A DNA stretch of 64,000 bases from Bacteroidales bacterium (GCA_017633985.1 JAGBOF010000031.1:1-64000); one strand, 5' to 3'. Counted from the first letter of the stretch, positions 9,501 to 17,275 are shown. The notes: generated by a model from the sequence alone, not told the origin. Translations and numbers: made by a program.

Positions 9501-11208
9501 TGGTTGCGACAGTATTATTCATCTTAATTTATCAGTAGTGCCTAAAAACCCTGGGCAAATGCAGTGTGATATTTCAATTATTCCGCATGATGTTATGTAC
9601 ATAAACCGTGACACCGTTGTGGAATTGAGTTTGGACAAACAGGCTACGTATTACCGTTGGCGTAATGCTGACAATACGGCATCAACAGCCGATATCAATG
9701 ACACTACTTCGCCTAATCCTAAAATAACTCTGCATCCTGGACAAAGAGTTACCTATATTGTCGATTCTTATTTCGAAGATGAAAACAATTTGGTATTTAA
9801 CGGCGATTTTGAAAAGGGTAATATAGGTTTCGAAAGCGAATACAAATATGTTAAAGAAACATCTGTCCTGTATGAAGGGCAATATGCGATAGGTAAGAGT
9901 GCAAGGGATTTCCATCCTTCGCTGTTTGATTGTCCTAATAATAAGACTGATTTCTTTATTGCTAACGGACACGGAACGCCTAACACGAGACTGTACACTA
10001 CCAACGTAAGTGTAGACACTAATGTTACTTATGCGGTTTCTTTCTCTGTAACTAATGTTTCCGATATTATAACTGCATTGCCAAAGTTCCAGTTTTCTGT
10101 CAACAATGTGCAGTTAGGCGGTATTTTTACCATACAATCCCAACAGTGTGACTGGCAAAAATATTATGAATTGTGGAACAGTGGCAGTGATACGTTAGCC
10201 CGCATATCTTTGTTAAATCAAAACAGCGAAATGATGGGTAACGATTTTGCAGTAGACAGTATTCGCTTTGTTAAACTGTGTAAAACTTCCGACACTGTTA
10301 CGCTTGTTGCCCGTACGTATGTATCCGATACCGTCTATGCTGCAATATGCGAAGGTCAGGAGTATGAATTTTTAAATAAGACCTATTCCCAAACGGGTAT
10401 TTACACTGATACGATAGTTTCTTACACATCTTTGACAGATACATTGCAGGTTTTGAACCTTGTTGTCAATCCTGTATACGATACAGTGATAGATGCGGAA
10501 ATTTGTCAGGGACAAACCTACAACGAAAACGGATTTAACGAAAGCGAAGCAGGTTCTTATACTTTGGAATTGCAGTCTGCAGCGGGTTGTGACTCTGTTG
10601 TACACCTTAATCTTACGGTTTATAAGGTTTATAATGACACTATTTTTGCCCGCACCTGCGACGAAGATTATTCAGGATACAATTTCTTGGTATCAGAAAC
10701 GGGAATTTATTACCAATACCTTACTTCATCCGAAGGATGTGATTCTACGGTTACCCTTGCATTCGAAAGAAAACCTGAATTTACGGATACCATTCATGCG
10801 GAAATATACATCGGCGATACGTTTACCTATACTAACTTTACGGAAAGCGAAACGGGTACTTACATATTCGATACCGTTGACATGGATGGCTGTGACAGTA
10901 CGTACATACTGGAATTGAAGGTAATAAATATCGTATTCCCGAATGCGGTTACGCCTAATGGTGACGGGGTCAATGATATTTTCGAGCCTAAAGACTTACT
11001 TGAGCAGACGATGTTCGAAGAAACCAGACTGACTATATATTCCCGTTACGGCAAAGTGATTTATGACAAAACTAATGCGCACGACCGCAAAGATTTGTGG
11101 GATCCTAATGCAACCAATACGCCTACGGGAACATATTTCTGGAGGTTTATAGCAAAGAGTACGTCGAAAAATATAGACATCAAGGGAACTGTTGACGTAA
11201 TTAGGTAA
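6562..11208 (+). CDS. Large secreted multidomain protein with T9SS type B (gliding-type) C-terminal domain
   Basis: A 1548-residue surface or secreted protein of unknown function. A Sec signal peptide ends at about VTAQ (residue 22). Three fibronectin-III-like segments lie roughly at 145-240, 243-335 and 340-425. A beta-sandwich-like region with FGYAYFNIKCD follows at about 433-640, and a PKD-like domain lies near 766-815. At least six short Cys/GCDS repeats occur (near 886, 940, 1254, 1303, 1356 and 1406), with the pattern DT-I-x-C/Y-x-G ... GCDS ... L-x-L. The C-terminus (about 1456-1548) is a CHU_C/gliding-type domain (VTPNGDGVND, then FWRFIAKS), which marks it for type IX export. The architecture suggests adhesion rather than catalysis. 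Confidence 0.85.
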   Translation: MITKRLLLLVFALSAALFVTAQDVVIMPVSGHKDTTASHIIVYDDGGKDGVHSSRCDASYTFHTVNPDGKFYISVHSKLAHGNPGLASLKIIDGEDDNGFYIFNEAYDIKGVYYSTGNSVTVVFKADDDDPTDGFEISLEECSLAAPENVTWEQIDSTTIKLSWTEADTTTHWVIDYTQINFSTWNNPSVDFAYDEDYLTVYSDTNYVLLTDLQPHQWLSYNVYGKTSDGLIGCGGFSGYCPCLYPENMVITHDKDSLYFSWDEPDTSVIWSFHVWGNGFEEYHHLTENYWSYPLSCSQKLNQAYIVGNCDVYTDYFGANTWCAHTWLGVNELQLTCPNVQYVRPRAIGNHSITVMWTEIDTVDTYIVGYRQANMTEDDVILYDTFSKGTNVCTIEGLEENTSYIITVYTLCNDGGLSCGTEEWITTTFENCLDFTNLIGPKTYLTWGDYDNPQADLHMSNYRLGDESVEDGSNDWFWGSDRHVVKNDTTEMDWRTNWLLRCVPEGELASVRLGNDNINREAESISYEYTVDTLDKDMIVLKYAVVMQDPGHTRENQPRFTLEILDENNQVIDTTCCFADFYAAGDLGWNEVEGSTTKTIWKDWTTVGIDIAPYHGKTIRVRLTTYDCDEGGHFGYAYFNIKCDNKKLYIVDRCNAGDSVYLEAPLGFDYYWHKLGESDTLSKTYDILVPVDDNVYECVASFVGKPSCNFTIATVPVHVNPMADGYYKIDTCESEITFVNNSYMDFDSTLDVFTRQFVDSTYWIFEDGTVSYEDTVKRKYTDNGDYTVKLVCKLSNSLCTDTLKFPLHIDFNLPVYLKGDTVICNGDKDTLQVIVDPSYQHSLTYLWDNGQTTDKIVVSPNETTIYNVSLTTPAGCGGSLTKTVIVNPSYNDTIYDTICGGEVYTFQGNQYTKSGVYEVKYQTQFNNAGCDSIKTLILHVNPSYDTVINATIYQGEAYYYNDSTVRTYSGSFTDTLTTINGCDSIIHLNLSVVPKNPGQMQCDISIIPHDVMYINRDTVVELSLDKQATYYRWRNADNTASTADINDTTSPNPKITLHPGQRVTYIVDSYFEDENNLVFNGDFEKGNIGFESEYKYVKETSVLYEGQYAIGKSARDFHPSLFDCPNNKTDFFIANGHGTPNTRLYTTNVSVDTNVTYAVSFSVTNVSDIITALPKFQFSVNNVQLGGIFTIQSQQCDWQKYYELWNSGSDTLARISLLNQNSEMMGNDFAVDSIRFVKLCKTSDTVTLVARTYVSDTVYAAICEGQEYEFLNKTYSQTGIYTDTIVSYTSLTDTLQVLNLVVNPVYDTVIDAEICQGQTYNENGFNESEAGSYTLELQSAAGCDSVVHLNLTVYKVYNDTIFARTCDEDYSGYNFLVSETGIYYQYLTSSEGCDSTVTLAFERKPEFTDTIHAEIYIGDTFTYTNFTESETGTYIFDTVDMDGCDSTYILELKVINIVFPNAVTPNGDGVNDIFEPKDLLEQTMFEETRLTIYSRYGKVIYDKTNAHDRKDLWDPNATNTPTGTYFWRFIAKSTSKNIDIKGTVDVIR

Positions 11209-11235
11209 GTTTTTCGATTGATTATATAAAACAAG

Positions 11236-11280
11236 CGGGCGGCTGTGCATTTCAGATAAACAACCACCCGTTTTATTTTT
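11236..11280 (+). terminator. Terminator after the type B T9SS gene
   Basis: CGGGCGGCTG pairs with CAACCACCCG (two mismatches) and is followed by TTTTATTTTT, 27 bp after the stop codon. Confidence 0.6.
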
Positions 11281-11330
11281 CTTATCATCAAACTTAACTG
11301 ATTTTTTACTGTTTTGTTCATTAAACCTTA

Positions 11331-11453
11331 TGGGCTGAAAATAATAAATGGCTTTTCAAGAATCTATCTGATTTCGATACTGTAAGTGCAGATAACGAAA
11401 GTTTATTAAATTATTTTTATTGTAAAATGTCAAAAGAAAACTTGGTTGGTTGA
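11331..11453 (+). pseudogene. Remnant of a secreted protein gene (possibly metallopeptidase), fragment 1
   Basis: An open stretch without a start encodes WAENNKWLFKNLSDFD, then ADNESLLNYFYCKMSK, and stops at 11451-11453. The same protein segment recurs, more damaged, at 13570-13641, so both are copies of one gene. The 3' end runs into the promoter of the gene at 11514. The pattern of charged residues before LNYFY resembles secreted M6-type metallopeptidases of Bacteroidetes; this assignment is weak. Confidence 0.55.
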
Positions 11454-11618
11454 TAGATTATACATAACTTTGCAAAAAATAGAAGTAAAACATAAATAAA
11501 AAACGAAAGTGCAATGAAAAAGACAATCAAACATATTCTTCTGCTGGTTGCATTAGCAGTTACCGCAGTAACGAACCTATCTGCACAAATTAGCAAAAAC
11601 ATAGTTGATACAACAAAA
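11361..11618 (+). repeat. Direct repeat, copy 1: pseudogene tail + promoter + signal peptide
   Basis: This segment is closely similar to 13609-13854. It covers the end of a decayed gene, the TAACTTTG promoter, the leader, and the first 35 codons of the following T9SS protein. The leader-coding part alone also recurs at 12430-12538. Similarity then drops off abruptly. Confidence 0.85.
11442..11472 (+). promoter_or_regulatory. Promoter of the T9SS type A paralogue pair
   Basis: TTG at 11442-11444, 20 bp, then TAACTTTG at 11465-11472, 41 bp before the ATG at 11514. It is duplicated at 13677-13708. Confidence 0.65.
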
Positions 11619-12419
11619 GTTTGGTATGACGGGCTTATCTATCCAGGAGGAATAAGTACATTTACTTTTCAATTCGGGAAAGATACTATATACAACAATC
11701 AAACATATAAACAACTAATATCATATTCTTATTACTACGATCCTATATCAAACTTCTTATTCAGAGAAGATTCTAACCGAGTTTATTTTGTTCATCTCGG
11801 TGATAACCCATGGGATCCACCTTTGCCGAATAACCAAGAAGAATATCTTTTATATGACTTTAACTTAGAAGTCGGTGATACTGTAACTATATGTGGTCTT
11901 ATCAGTACCGCCTGGTTGGCTAACATTTCTTATAAGGTTGAAAGCACCGATACAGTCATAATTCATGACACTCCATTAAAACATTTAGTCTTAACTGCAG
12001 AACATGATGTTAAAATGGAATGGATAGAAGGTATAGGTTGCATGTCTGGACTGCTACATCGTGAAGTCATTATTGCTGACGGACCTACACCGGAACTATT
12101 CTGTTTCTCACAAGACGGAGAAGTCATATATCAGAGTTCTACAGCGGAACGTTATAAAGAATGCTTCATAGAAGTCGCATTAGATGAAATAAATAATTAT
12201 AATATTAATATTTTTCCTAATCCGACTGAAAATAGAGTTTGTATTACTATCCCAAGGCCAATGTCCGTAATTGTTTCTAACACGGAAGGTAGAGAACTAT
12301 TCCGAAAGAATTTGAACACAAAAGATACTTTGGACTTGACAAATTTAAAATCAGGTGTGTATATTCTAACTTTTTCGGACGGAATAAAAACATTCAGTAA
12401 AACATTTATAAAAGAATAA
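11514..12419 (+). CDS. T9SS type A sorting-domain protein, paralogue 1
   Basis: A secreted protein of unknown function, 301 residues. The signal peptide (MKKTIKHILLLVAL, cleavage after LSAQ near residue 24) and the next dozen residues are almost identical in the genes at 12430 and 13750. The middle region diverges but keeps EDSNRVYF, YLLYDFNLEVGD and WIEGIG motifs shared by the three. The C-terminus (about 225-301) is a typical type A sorting domain: NIFPNPTENRV, then LKSGVYILTFSDG and FIKE. The next paralogue starts 10 bp after its stop, so the two are probably co-transcribed. Confidence 0.85.
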   Translation: MKKTIKHILLLVALAVTAVTNLSAQISKNIVDTTKVWYDGLIYPGGISTFTFQFGKDTIYNNQTYKQLISYSYYYDPISNFLFREDSNRVYFVHLGDNPWDPPLPNNQEEYLLYDFNLEVGDTVTICGLISTAWLANISYKVESTDTVIIHDTPLKHLVLTAEHDVKMEWIEGIGCMSGLLHREVIIADGPTPELFCFSQDGEVIYQSSTAERYKECFIEVALDEINNYNINIFPNPTENRVCITIPRPMSVIVSNTEGRELFRKNLNTKDTLDLTNLKSGVYILTFSDGIKTFSKTFIKE

Positions 12420-12429
12420 AAAATTAAGG

Positions 12430-13389
12430 ATGAAAAAGACAATCAAACATTTTCTTCTGCTGGTTGCATTAGCAGTTGTTGCAGTAACGAACCTATCTGC
12501 ACAAATTAACAAAAACATAGTTGATACAACAAAAGTTTGGTACGAAGAACGATTAAGTTGTGCTGACATTTCTACCACTTGTTTTAAATTACAAGGAGAT
12601 ACAATTATAGATGGCAAAACTTATATGAAAGTCTATGTATCATATTACAATGCTTATACCTATGCTAATTACGACAGTACATATTCATTTAACGGAGTTC
12701 TTTTAAGAGAAGACTCTAACAGAGTTTACTGCCGAATCTTATACGAACCATCTTATTGTTATTATGAAGACGATAGATTCAAAGATGAATTTGTTCTATA
12801 TGACTTTAATTTAAATGAAGGGGATTCTGTTTTTATTTATGAGTTTGATAGAGAATTCACGGGCTCTCGGGAGTTACGTATTGTCAATAAAGTTGATACA
12901 ATAAGTGTAAATGGTATCAATTTCAAACAAATAGAGTTAGAATCTGCTAATAAGATTGGTGATAACTATCCTGGATTAAAATGGATTGAAGGAATAGGCA
13001 GTACATACGGATTTCTTAGTCTATTCTATTACATTGATGCGGGAAATACAAATCTTGCTTGTTGTACACAAGACGGAAACTTGATTTATAGCAATATTTC
13101 TTATGGTAGTTCTAACCGGGAATGTTTGTTTTATGCTTCAGATAATTTAATAGAATTTGTAAACAATATAACAATCTATCCTAATCCGGCAAATAATTAC
13201 ATAACAGTAAAATGCAATACAAGAGATTGCAAACTATTATTATATGACGGATTCGGAAGAATTGTTCGTAATATAGTTTTGAATGATACCAATGTAATTG
13301 AGATTGAAAATCTAACATCGGGTGTTTATACTGCAGTAATATTACGCGGAAATATGATTATAAAAACAGAAAAATTTGTTAAACTATAA
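12430..13389 (+). CDS. T9SS type A sorting-domain protein, paralogue 2
   Basis: 319 residues; the second member of the three-gene family. The first 105 bp are almost identical to the first paralogue, including the cleavage site LSAQ. The middle is diverged but keeps EDSNRVYC, FVLYDFNLNEGD and LKWIEGIG. The C-terminus has IYPNPANNYITV, LTSGVYTAVI and FVKL, a normal type A sorting domain. It has no promoter of its own and relies on 11442-11472. Its stop codon overlaps the former start of a decayed gene (13386). Function is unknown. Confidence 0.83.
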   Translation: MKKTIKHFLLLVALAVVAVTNLSAQINKNIVDTTKVWYEERLSCADISTTCFKLQGDTIIDGKTYMKVYVSYYNAYTYANYDSTYSFNGVLLREDSNRVYCRILYEPSYCYYEDDRFKDEFVLYDFNLNEGDSVFIYEFDREFTGSRELRIVNKVDTISVNGINFKQIELESANKIGDNYPGLKWIEGIGSTYGFLSLFYYIDAGNTNLACCTQDGNLIYSNISYGSSNRECLFYASDNLIEFVNNITIYPNPANNYITVKCNTRDCKLLLYDGFGRIVRNIVLNDTNVIEIENLTSGVYTAVILRGNMIIKTEKFVKL

Positions 13390-13641
13390 AAAAGATTTTA
13401 TTGATAATATTGAGTTTTATTTGTGTACTTCAATTGACCGGACAAACATCTTCATCTGTAAATGATCTGAATTTTACACCTTAAGGGGATTTACGCATTT
13501 TAGTTGTCTTTGTTAGATTCACAATTTTTTTTAGATTATGATGATAATGACTGGCACTCATCCGATACTATACCAGAGTGGGCTCAAAACAATAAATTTA
13601 TTTTTCGTAATCTATCTGATTTCGATACTGTAAGTGCATAA
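13386..13641 (+). pseudogene. Decayed secreted protein gene, fragment 2
   Basis: The frame reads (ATA in place of ATG) KKILLIILSFICVLQLTGQ, a clear signal peptide. It continues to VNDLNFTP, an in-frame TAA at 13482-13484, then GDLRILVVFVRF. The frame then shifts near a T-run at 13525-13532 and continues with DNDWHSSDTIPEWAQNNK and LSDFDTVSA before stops at 13639. At least three lesions are visible: lost start, nonsense and frameshift. The downstream part matches the fragment at 11331-11453. The 3' part is missing, replaced by the promoter of the next gene. LRILVVFVRF followed by acidic residues is reminiscent of M6/M43-type secreted metallopeptidases, but I cannot confirm the family. Confidence 0.7.
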
Positions 13642-13854
13642 TAATCAAAGTTTATCAAATTATTTTTATTGTAAAATTTGGTTGGTTGATAGATTATACA
13701 TAACTTTGCAAAAAATAGAAGTAAAACATAAATAAAAAACGAAAGTGAAATGAAGAAGACAATCAAACATATTCTTCTGCTGGTTGCATTAGCAGTTACC
13801 GCAGTAACGAACCTATCTGCACAAGTTAGCAAAAATATAGTTGATACAACAAAA
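13609..13854 (+). repeat. Direct repeat, copy 2: pseudogene tail + promoter + signal peptide
   Basis: Second copy of the segment at 11361-11618. It lacks a stretch of about 15 bp between GTAAAAT and TTGGTTGGTTG that is present in copy 1. Confidence 0.85.
13677..13708 (+). promoter_or_regulatory. Promoter of T9SS type A paralogue 3
   Basis: TTTG at 13677-13680, 20 bp, TAACTTTG at 13701-13708; 41 bp before the ATG at 13750, the same geometry as the copy at 11442. Confidence 0.65.
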
Positions 13855-14715
13855 CAATGGAATGTGGCTGCTCTTTGTTGGAATGGTATAGTTACTTATT
13901 CGTATAAAGTAAGTAGTAATGACACTATAATTAATGGAAAGAAATATAACGAATTACTCTGTAGTGTTTTTTATGATTCAGATATGGATATATGGTATAA
14001 CTGGGAGCATAGGGATTGGATCAGAGAAGATGGCGGAAAAGTTTATGTGTTTACAACTGACCAGATAGATACAAATGGTTCACTGGGACCGGTAATAACA
14101 AAATCCTCAATTGGAGAGGAATATCTATTATATGATTTTAATCTACAACAAGGAGACACGATAGACTATATTAGGGAAATATATTTTTGGGGTGGATATA
14201 GTTTTCCTGTCTTAGCACCGAATTACGTTACTGAGGTTGATAGTGTAAATATAGACGGAGAGTTATTAAAAAGGATAATTATCGAAAATAACTACGGAGA
14301 CAAAGAAATATGGATACAAGGTATCGGTAGTAACCGAGGACTATTAGAATCTTTTAATGCTGACTATTCATTGGTATGTTGCAAGCAAGATAATAATGTA
14401 CTATTTAATGCTTCCAGATTAACTTGGGGCGATTATAACTCTGATAATACTTGCTATATCGATGTCAGCTTAAATGAAGAAAATATAACTAAATGCAGGG
14501 TATATCCTACAATAACAAAAGACCTATTGAATATAACTTCTATAGATTATCCCATGAGTGTCTATATCATCAACGGAAACGGTCATATCGTGTTACAAAA
14601 AAGACTTTATGATGCTGATGTCCTAAACATTGAACACTTACCACAAGGGAAATATGTAGTAATGGGAGTTCTAAATAATAACAATATATTTAATCAAAAG
14701 ATAATTAAGTTATGA
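13750..14715 (+). CDS. T9SS type A-like protein, paralogue 3 with degenerate sorting domain
   Basis: 321 residues; third member of the family, with the same signal peptide and start of the mature region. Conserved family motifs in the middle are IREDGGKVYVF, YLLYDFNLQQGD and IWIQGIGSNRG. The C-terminus keeps the length and beta pattern of a type A sorting domain, but the hallmark YPNP is changed to YPTITKDLLNI and the GVY turn to QGKYVV. Export may be impaired or the signal merely divergent. Its stop overlaps the start of a short ORF by ATGA. Function is unknown. Confidence 0.8.
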   Translation: MKKTIKHILLLVALAVTAVTNLSAQVSKNIVDTTKQWNVAALCWNGIVTYSYKVSSNDTIINGKKYNELLCSVFYDSDMDIWYNWEHRDWIREDGGKVYVFTTDQIDTNGSLGPVITKSSIGEEYLLYDFNLQQGDTIDYIREIYFWGGYSFPVLAPNYVTEVDSVNIDGELLKRIIIENNYGDKEIWIQGIGSNRGLLESFNADYSLVCCKQDNNVLFNASRLTWGDYNSDNTCYIDVSLNEENITKCRVYPTITKDLLNITSIDYPMSVYIINGNGHIVLQKRLYDADVLNIEHLPQGKYVVMGVLNNNNIFNQKIIKL

Positions 14716-14831
14716 AAAAGAAACTGTTAATGTTAGTTTTAATATCAATTGTTACTACATTGATATCTTTTGCTCAGATTTCGTCTGTTAACGGTGATTT
14801 TGATCGCTATATTTTTGAAAAAATAGCGTGA
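14712..14831 (+). pseudogene. 39-codon signal-peptide ORF, truncated secreted gene
   Basis: An ORF starting at the ATGA overlap with paralogue 3 encodes MKKKLLMLVLISIVTTLI, then SFAQISSVNGDFD, and ends at TGA 14829-14831. It has the same position and a similar signal peptide and SSVN start as the decayed gene following paralogue 2, so it is probably the 5' stub of the same family. The stop lies inside the first unit of a 21-bp array that begins at 14822, so the frame is cut where the array starts. Confidence 0.55.
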
Positions 14832-14970
14832 TTTTTACTAAAAAATAGCCTTTTTTTATTAAAAAATACGCATCTTTTTTAGATTAATACGGTACTTTTT
14901 TTGACTAATACAGCGCTTTTTGATATTAATCCTGCATCTTTTTAAGATTAATACGCTATGGAGTAACGGA
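14822..14970. repeat. 21-bp register array, seven units
   Basis: AATA/AATC words begin at 14822, 14844, 14865, 14886, 14907, 14928 and 14950 (five steps of 21 or 22). Cores are AGCGTG, AGCC, ACGCATC, ACGGTAC, ACAGCGC, CCTGCATC and ACGCTA, each followed by a T-run. The left (TAGCGT) and right (ACGCTA) ends are inverted. Confidence 0.75.
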
Positions 14971-15011
14971 AAATAAACCGTAGGGAATTATCAGATAGTC
15001 AAAAGGCAGAG

Positions 15012-15051
15012 TAAAAAAGCACTGCGGCAGTTTTTTCATTGCTGCCGCAGT
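15012..15051 (-). terminator. Terminator of kbl
   Basis: Read on the minus strand, a perfect 10-bp stem ACTGCGGCAG / CTGCCGCAGT with an 11-nt loop is followed by GCTTTTTTAC, about 80 bp after the kbl stop. Confidence 0.8.
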
Positions 15052-15132
15052 ACCAAACGGGGATTTGATAAGTTTTTACTGCATCTTATTGCCGTAAAAC
15101 AGTCATTCCCGCAATTCAGATGTTAAATCTTA

Positions 15133-16323
15133 TTATTTAAGTATTCCAAGATCCTTTCCAATCTTAACAAAAGCTTCCACACATTTGTCAAGTTGTGCGT
15201 GAGTATGTGCTGCACTTACCTGAACACGTATACGTGCCTGTCCTTTTGGTACAACAGGATAATAGAATCCCGTGACATAAATACCTTCTTGGGACAATGC
15301 AGCTGCAAATTTCTGTGAAAGCGGAGCGTCATACAACATTACTGCGCAGATAGCCGATTGTGTAGGTTTGATATCAAATCCTGCAGCCTTCATCTTCTCA
15401 ACGAAGTAATTGGTATTCTCATGCAACGTATCCTGAAGCTTGTTGTCTCTTGTTATGATGTCCAATGTCTTGATTGCAGCAGCTGCTACCATCGGAGGAA
15501 TGGAGTTTGAGAACAAATAAGGACGTGAACGTTGGCGTAACATCTCTATTATCTCTTTCTTTCCTGTAGTAAATCCGCCTACTGCGCCGCCGAAAGCTTT
15601 TCCTAACGTACCCGTAAGGATTTCTATCTTGCCTCTTAAGTTGTATTGCTCGGTCGTACCTCTTCCCGTTGCGCCTACAACGCCTGCAGAGTGTGATTCA
15701 TCGACCATAACCAATGCATCGTATTTCTTTGCCAACTCGTAAATTTTGTCAACAGGGGCAACGTTACCGTCCATTGAGAATACACCGTCCGTACAAATGA
15801 TTCTGTGACGGCAATCCTTTGCTGCGATAAGTTGTTTCTCCAAATCTTCCATGTCAGCATTGGCATAACGGAAACGTTTTGCTTTGCAAAGACGTACACC
15901 GTCTATAATAGAAGCGTGGTTCAACGCATCGGAGATAATAGCATCCTCTTCACCGAACAAAGGCTCGAACACACCGCCGTTAGCATCGAAGCAAGCAGCG
16001 TAAAGTATAGTGTCCTCCGTTCCGAAGAACTCCGCAATTCTGCGTTCCAACTCTTTGTGCAAATCACCCGTACCGCAGATAAAACGAACAGACGACATAC
16101 CGTAACCTCTTGCGTCCATAGCGTCTTTAGCAGCCTGAATAAGTTCTTTATTGTCCGCCAAACCCAAATAATTGTTGGCACAGAAGTTCAAAACATCCCC
16201 TTCGTCTTTTGTTTTTATTGCCGCACTTTGCGGAGTGATGATAACACGTTCGTTTTTATACAAACCGTCGTCTTTTATTTGCTGAATTTCCTTTTGCAAA
16301 TACTTTTGAAAATTATCGTACAT
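15133..16323 (-). CDS. kbl: Glycine C-acetyltransferase (2-amino-3-ketobutyrate CoA ligase)
   Basis: A PLP enzyme of the alpha-oxoamine synthase family that cleaves 2-amino-3-ketobutyrate with CoA to glycine and acetyl-CoA in threonine breakdown. At 396 residues it has the typical Kbl length. The cofactor lysine is K242 in TGTLGKAFGG, and VDESHSAGVVG holds the PLP-contacting Asp and His. No threonine dehydrogenase gene is adjacent, so a related acyl-CoA:amino acid condensing role cannot be excluded. It is a single gene with its own -7 box and strong terminator. Confidence 0.9.
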   Translation of the reverse strand: MYDNFQKYLQKEIQQIKDDGLYKNERVIITPQSAAIKTKDEGDVLNFCANNYLGLADNKELIQAAKDAMDARGYGMSSVRFICGTGDLHKELERRIAEFFGTEDTILYAACFDANGGVFEPLFGEEDAIISDALNHASIIDGVRLCKAKRFRYANADMEDLEKQLIAAKDCRHRIICTDGVFSMDGNVAPVDKIYELAKKYDALVMVDESHSAGVVGATGRGTTEQYNLRGKIEILTGTLGKAFGGAVGGFTTGKKEIIEMLRQRSRPYLFSNSIPPMVAAAAIKTLDIITRDNKLQDTLHENTNYFVEKMKAAGFDIKPTQSAICAVMLYDAPLSQKFAAALSQEGIYVTGFYYPVVPKGQARIRVQVSAAHTHAQLDKCVEAFVKIGKDLGILK

Positions 16324-16379
16324 TGTTTTAGTATTTTTTTATGTTGTTATACTTAAATGTTTCACTTAAAATAAGACCG

Positions 16380-16387
16380 CAAAATTA
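16380..16387 (-). promoter_or_regulatory. -7 box of kbl
   Basis: TAATTTTG on the minus strand, 57 bp before the kbl ATG. Confidence 0.5.
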
Positions 16388-16440
16388 CAATATTTTTCAG
16401 TTAGAAGGAAATAAAACGGCATTTTTCTAAAAATCTTTTT

Positions 16441-16448
16441 TATCTTTG
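16441..16448 (+). promoter_or_regulatory. -7 box of the SAM adenosyltransferase gene
   Basis: TATCTTTG followed by GCA, 41 bp before the ATG at 16490. It diverges from the kbl promoter about 55 bp away. Confidence 0.6.
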
Positions 16449-16489
16449 CACTTTCAAACACACGGAAAACGGATATAAATTACAGGATT

Positions 16490-17275
16490 ATGCAAATTGT
16501 TACGCTTACTACCGATTGGGGACAGAAGGATTGGTATAACGGTCAGATAAAAGGGCTGTTGTATTCGACAATCAAGGATGTTACTGTGGTGGATCTGAAC
16601 CATAATATAGACAAATTCGATTTGCGTTCGGCGGCATTCGTCGTTAAAAACTCCTGTATGAATTTCCCTGAAGGTACTATCCATATTATTGACGTAAATA
16701 CCTATGAGGATAAAGACAGATCGTTTATCGCCGTAAAATACAATAACCAATATTATATATGTACCGACAACGGTTTGCCGTCTATGGTCTTTGAGGGAAA
16801 TGATGTGGAAATTACTGATTTTACATCGGTTTTTGCCGACAGCAATTACTATACTTTTGCAGTGCTTGACGTATTTGCCAAAGTGGCACAGTTGATTGCC
16901 CAAGACAAATCGGCAGTCAGGGTAGGCAACAGGCAGGAAAAATTCGCAATTGATAAATCCATTCCGCAGGCGAGCATATTCCCGACAAGTATTGCATGTC
17001 AGGTTATATACATTGACGATTACGGCAACGCATATCTTAATATTGACGACGTGACATTCGAAAAAGCATTGGCGGGACGTAATTTTGAATTAAGGGTTGA
17101 TGCAGATTGTACATTGACACGCATTTGTGCTTCATACCAAGACGCAACTATTATAGGCAAAGCATTGCTTACCGTATCTTCAACGCACAATCTTGAACTG
17201 GCAGTAAGAGAGGATAATTTCTCACGGCTTTTGGGTTACGAGATAGGCAGTAAAGTTATAATTAACATAAAGTAA
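16490..17275 (+). CDS. SAM hydroxide adenosyltransferase (DUF62 family)
   Basis: A 261-residue member of the family that cleaves S-adenosylmethionine with water or hydroxide to adenosine and methionine, related to SAM-dependent fluorinases and chlorinases. The N-terminal TTDWGQKDWYNGQIKG and NHNIDKFDLRSAAF motifs form the SAM site. TDNGL and the C-terminal beta-barrel part complete the fold. Physiological role is unclear in most bacteria. It is monocistronic, between a divergent kbl promoter and a good terminator. Confidence 0.85.
   Translation: MQIVTLTTDWGQKDWYNGQIKGLLYSTIKDVTVVDLNHNIDKFDLRSAAFVVKNSCMNFPEGTIHIIDVNTYEDKDRSFIAVKYNNQYYICTDNGLPSMVFEGNDVEITDFTSVFADSNYYTFAVLDVFAKVAQLIAQDKSAVRVGNRQEKFAIDKSIPQASIFPTSIACQVIYIDDYGNAYLNIDDVTFEKALAGRNFELRVDADCTLTRICASYQDATIIGKALLTVSSTHNLELAVREDNFSRLLGYEIGSKVIINIK

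Noticed and set aside
10493-10918. 141-codon ORF in another frame
   Set aside because: It lies wholly inside the type B T9SS gene, whose protein has clear domains in the main frame.
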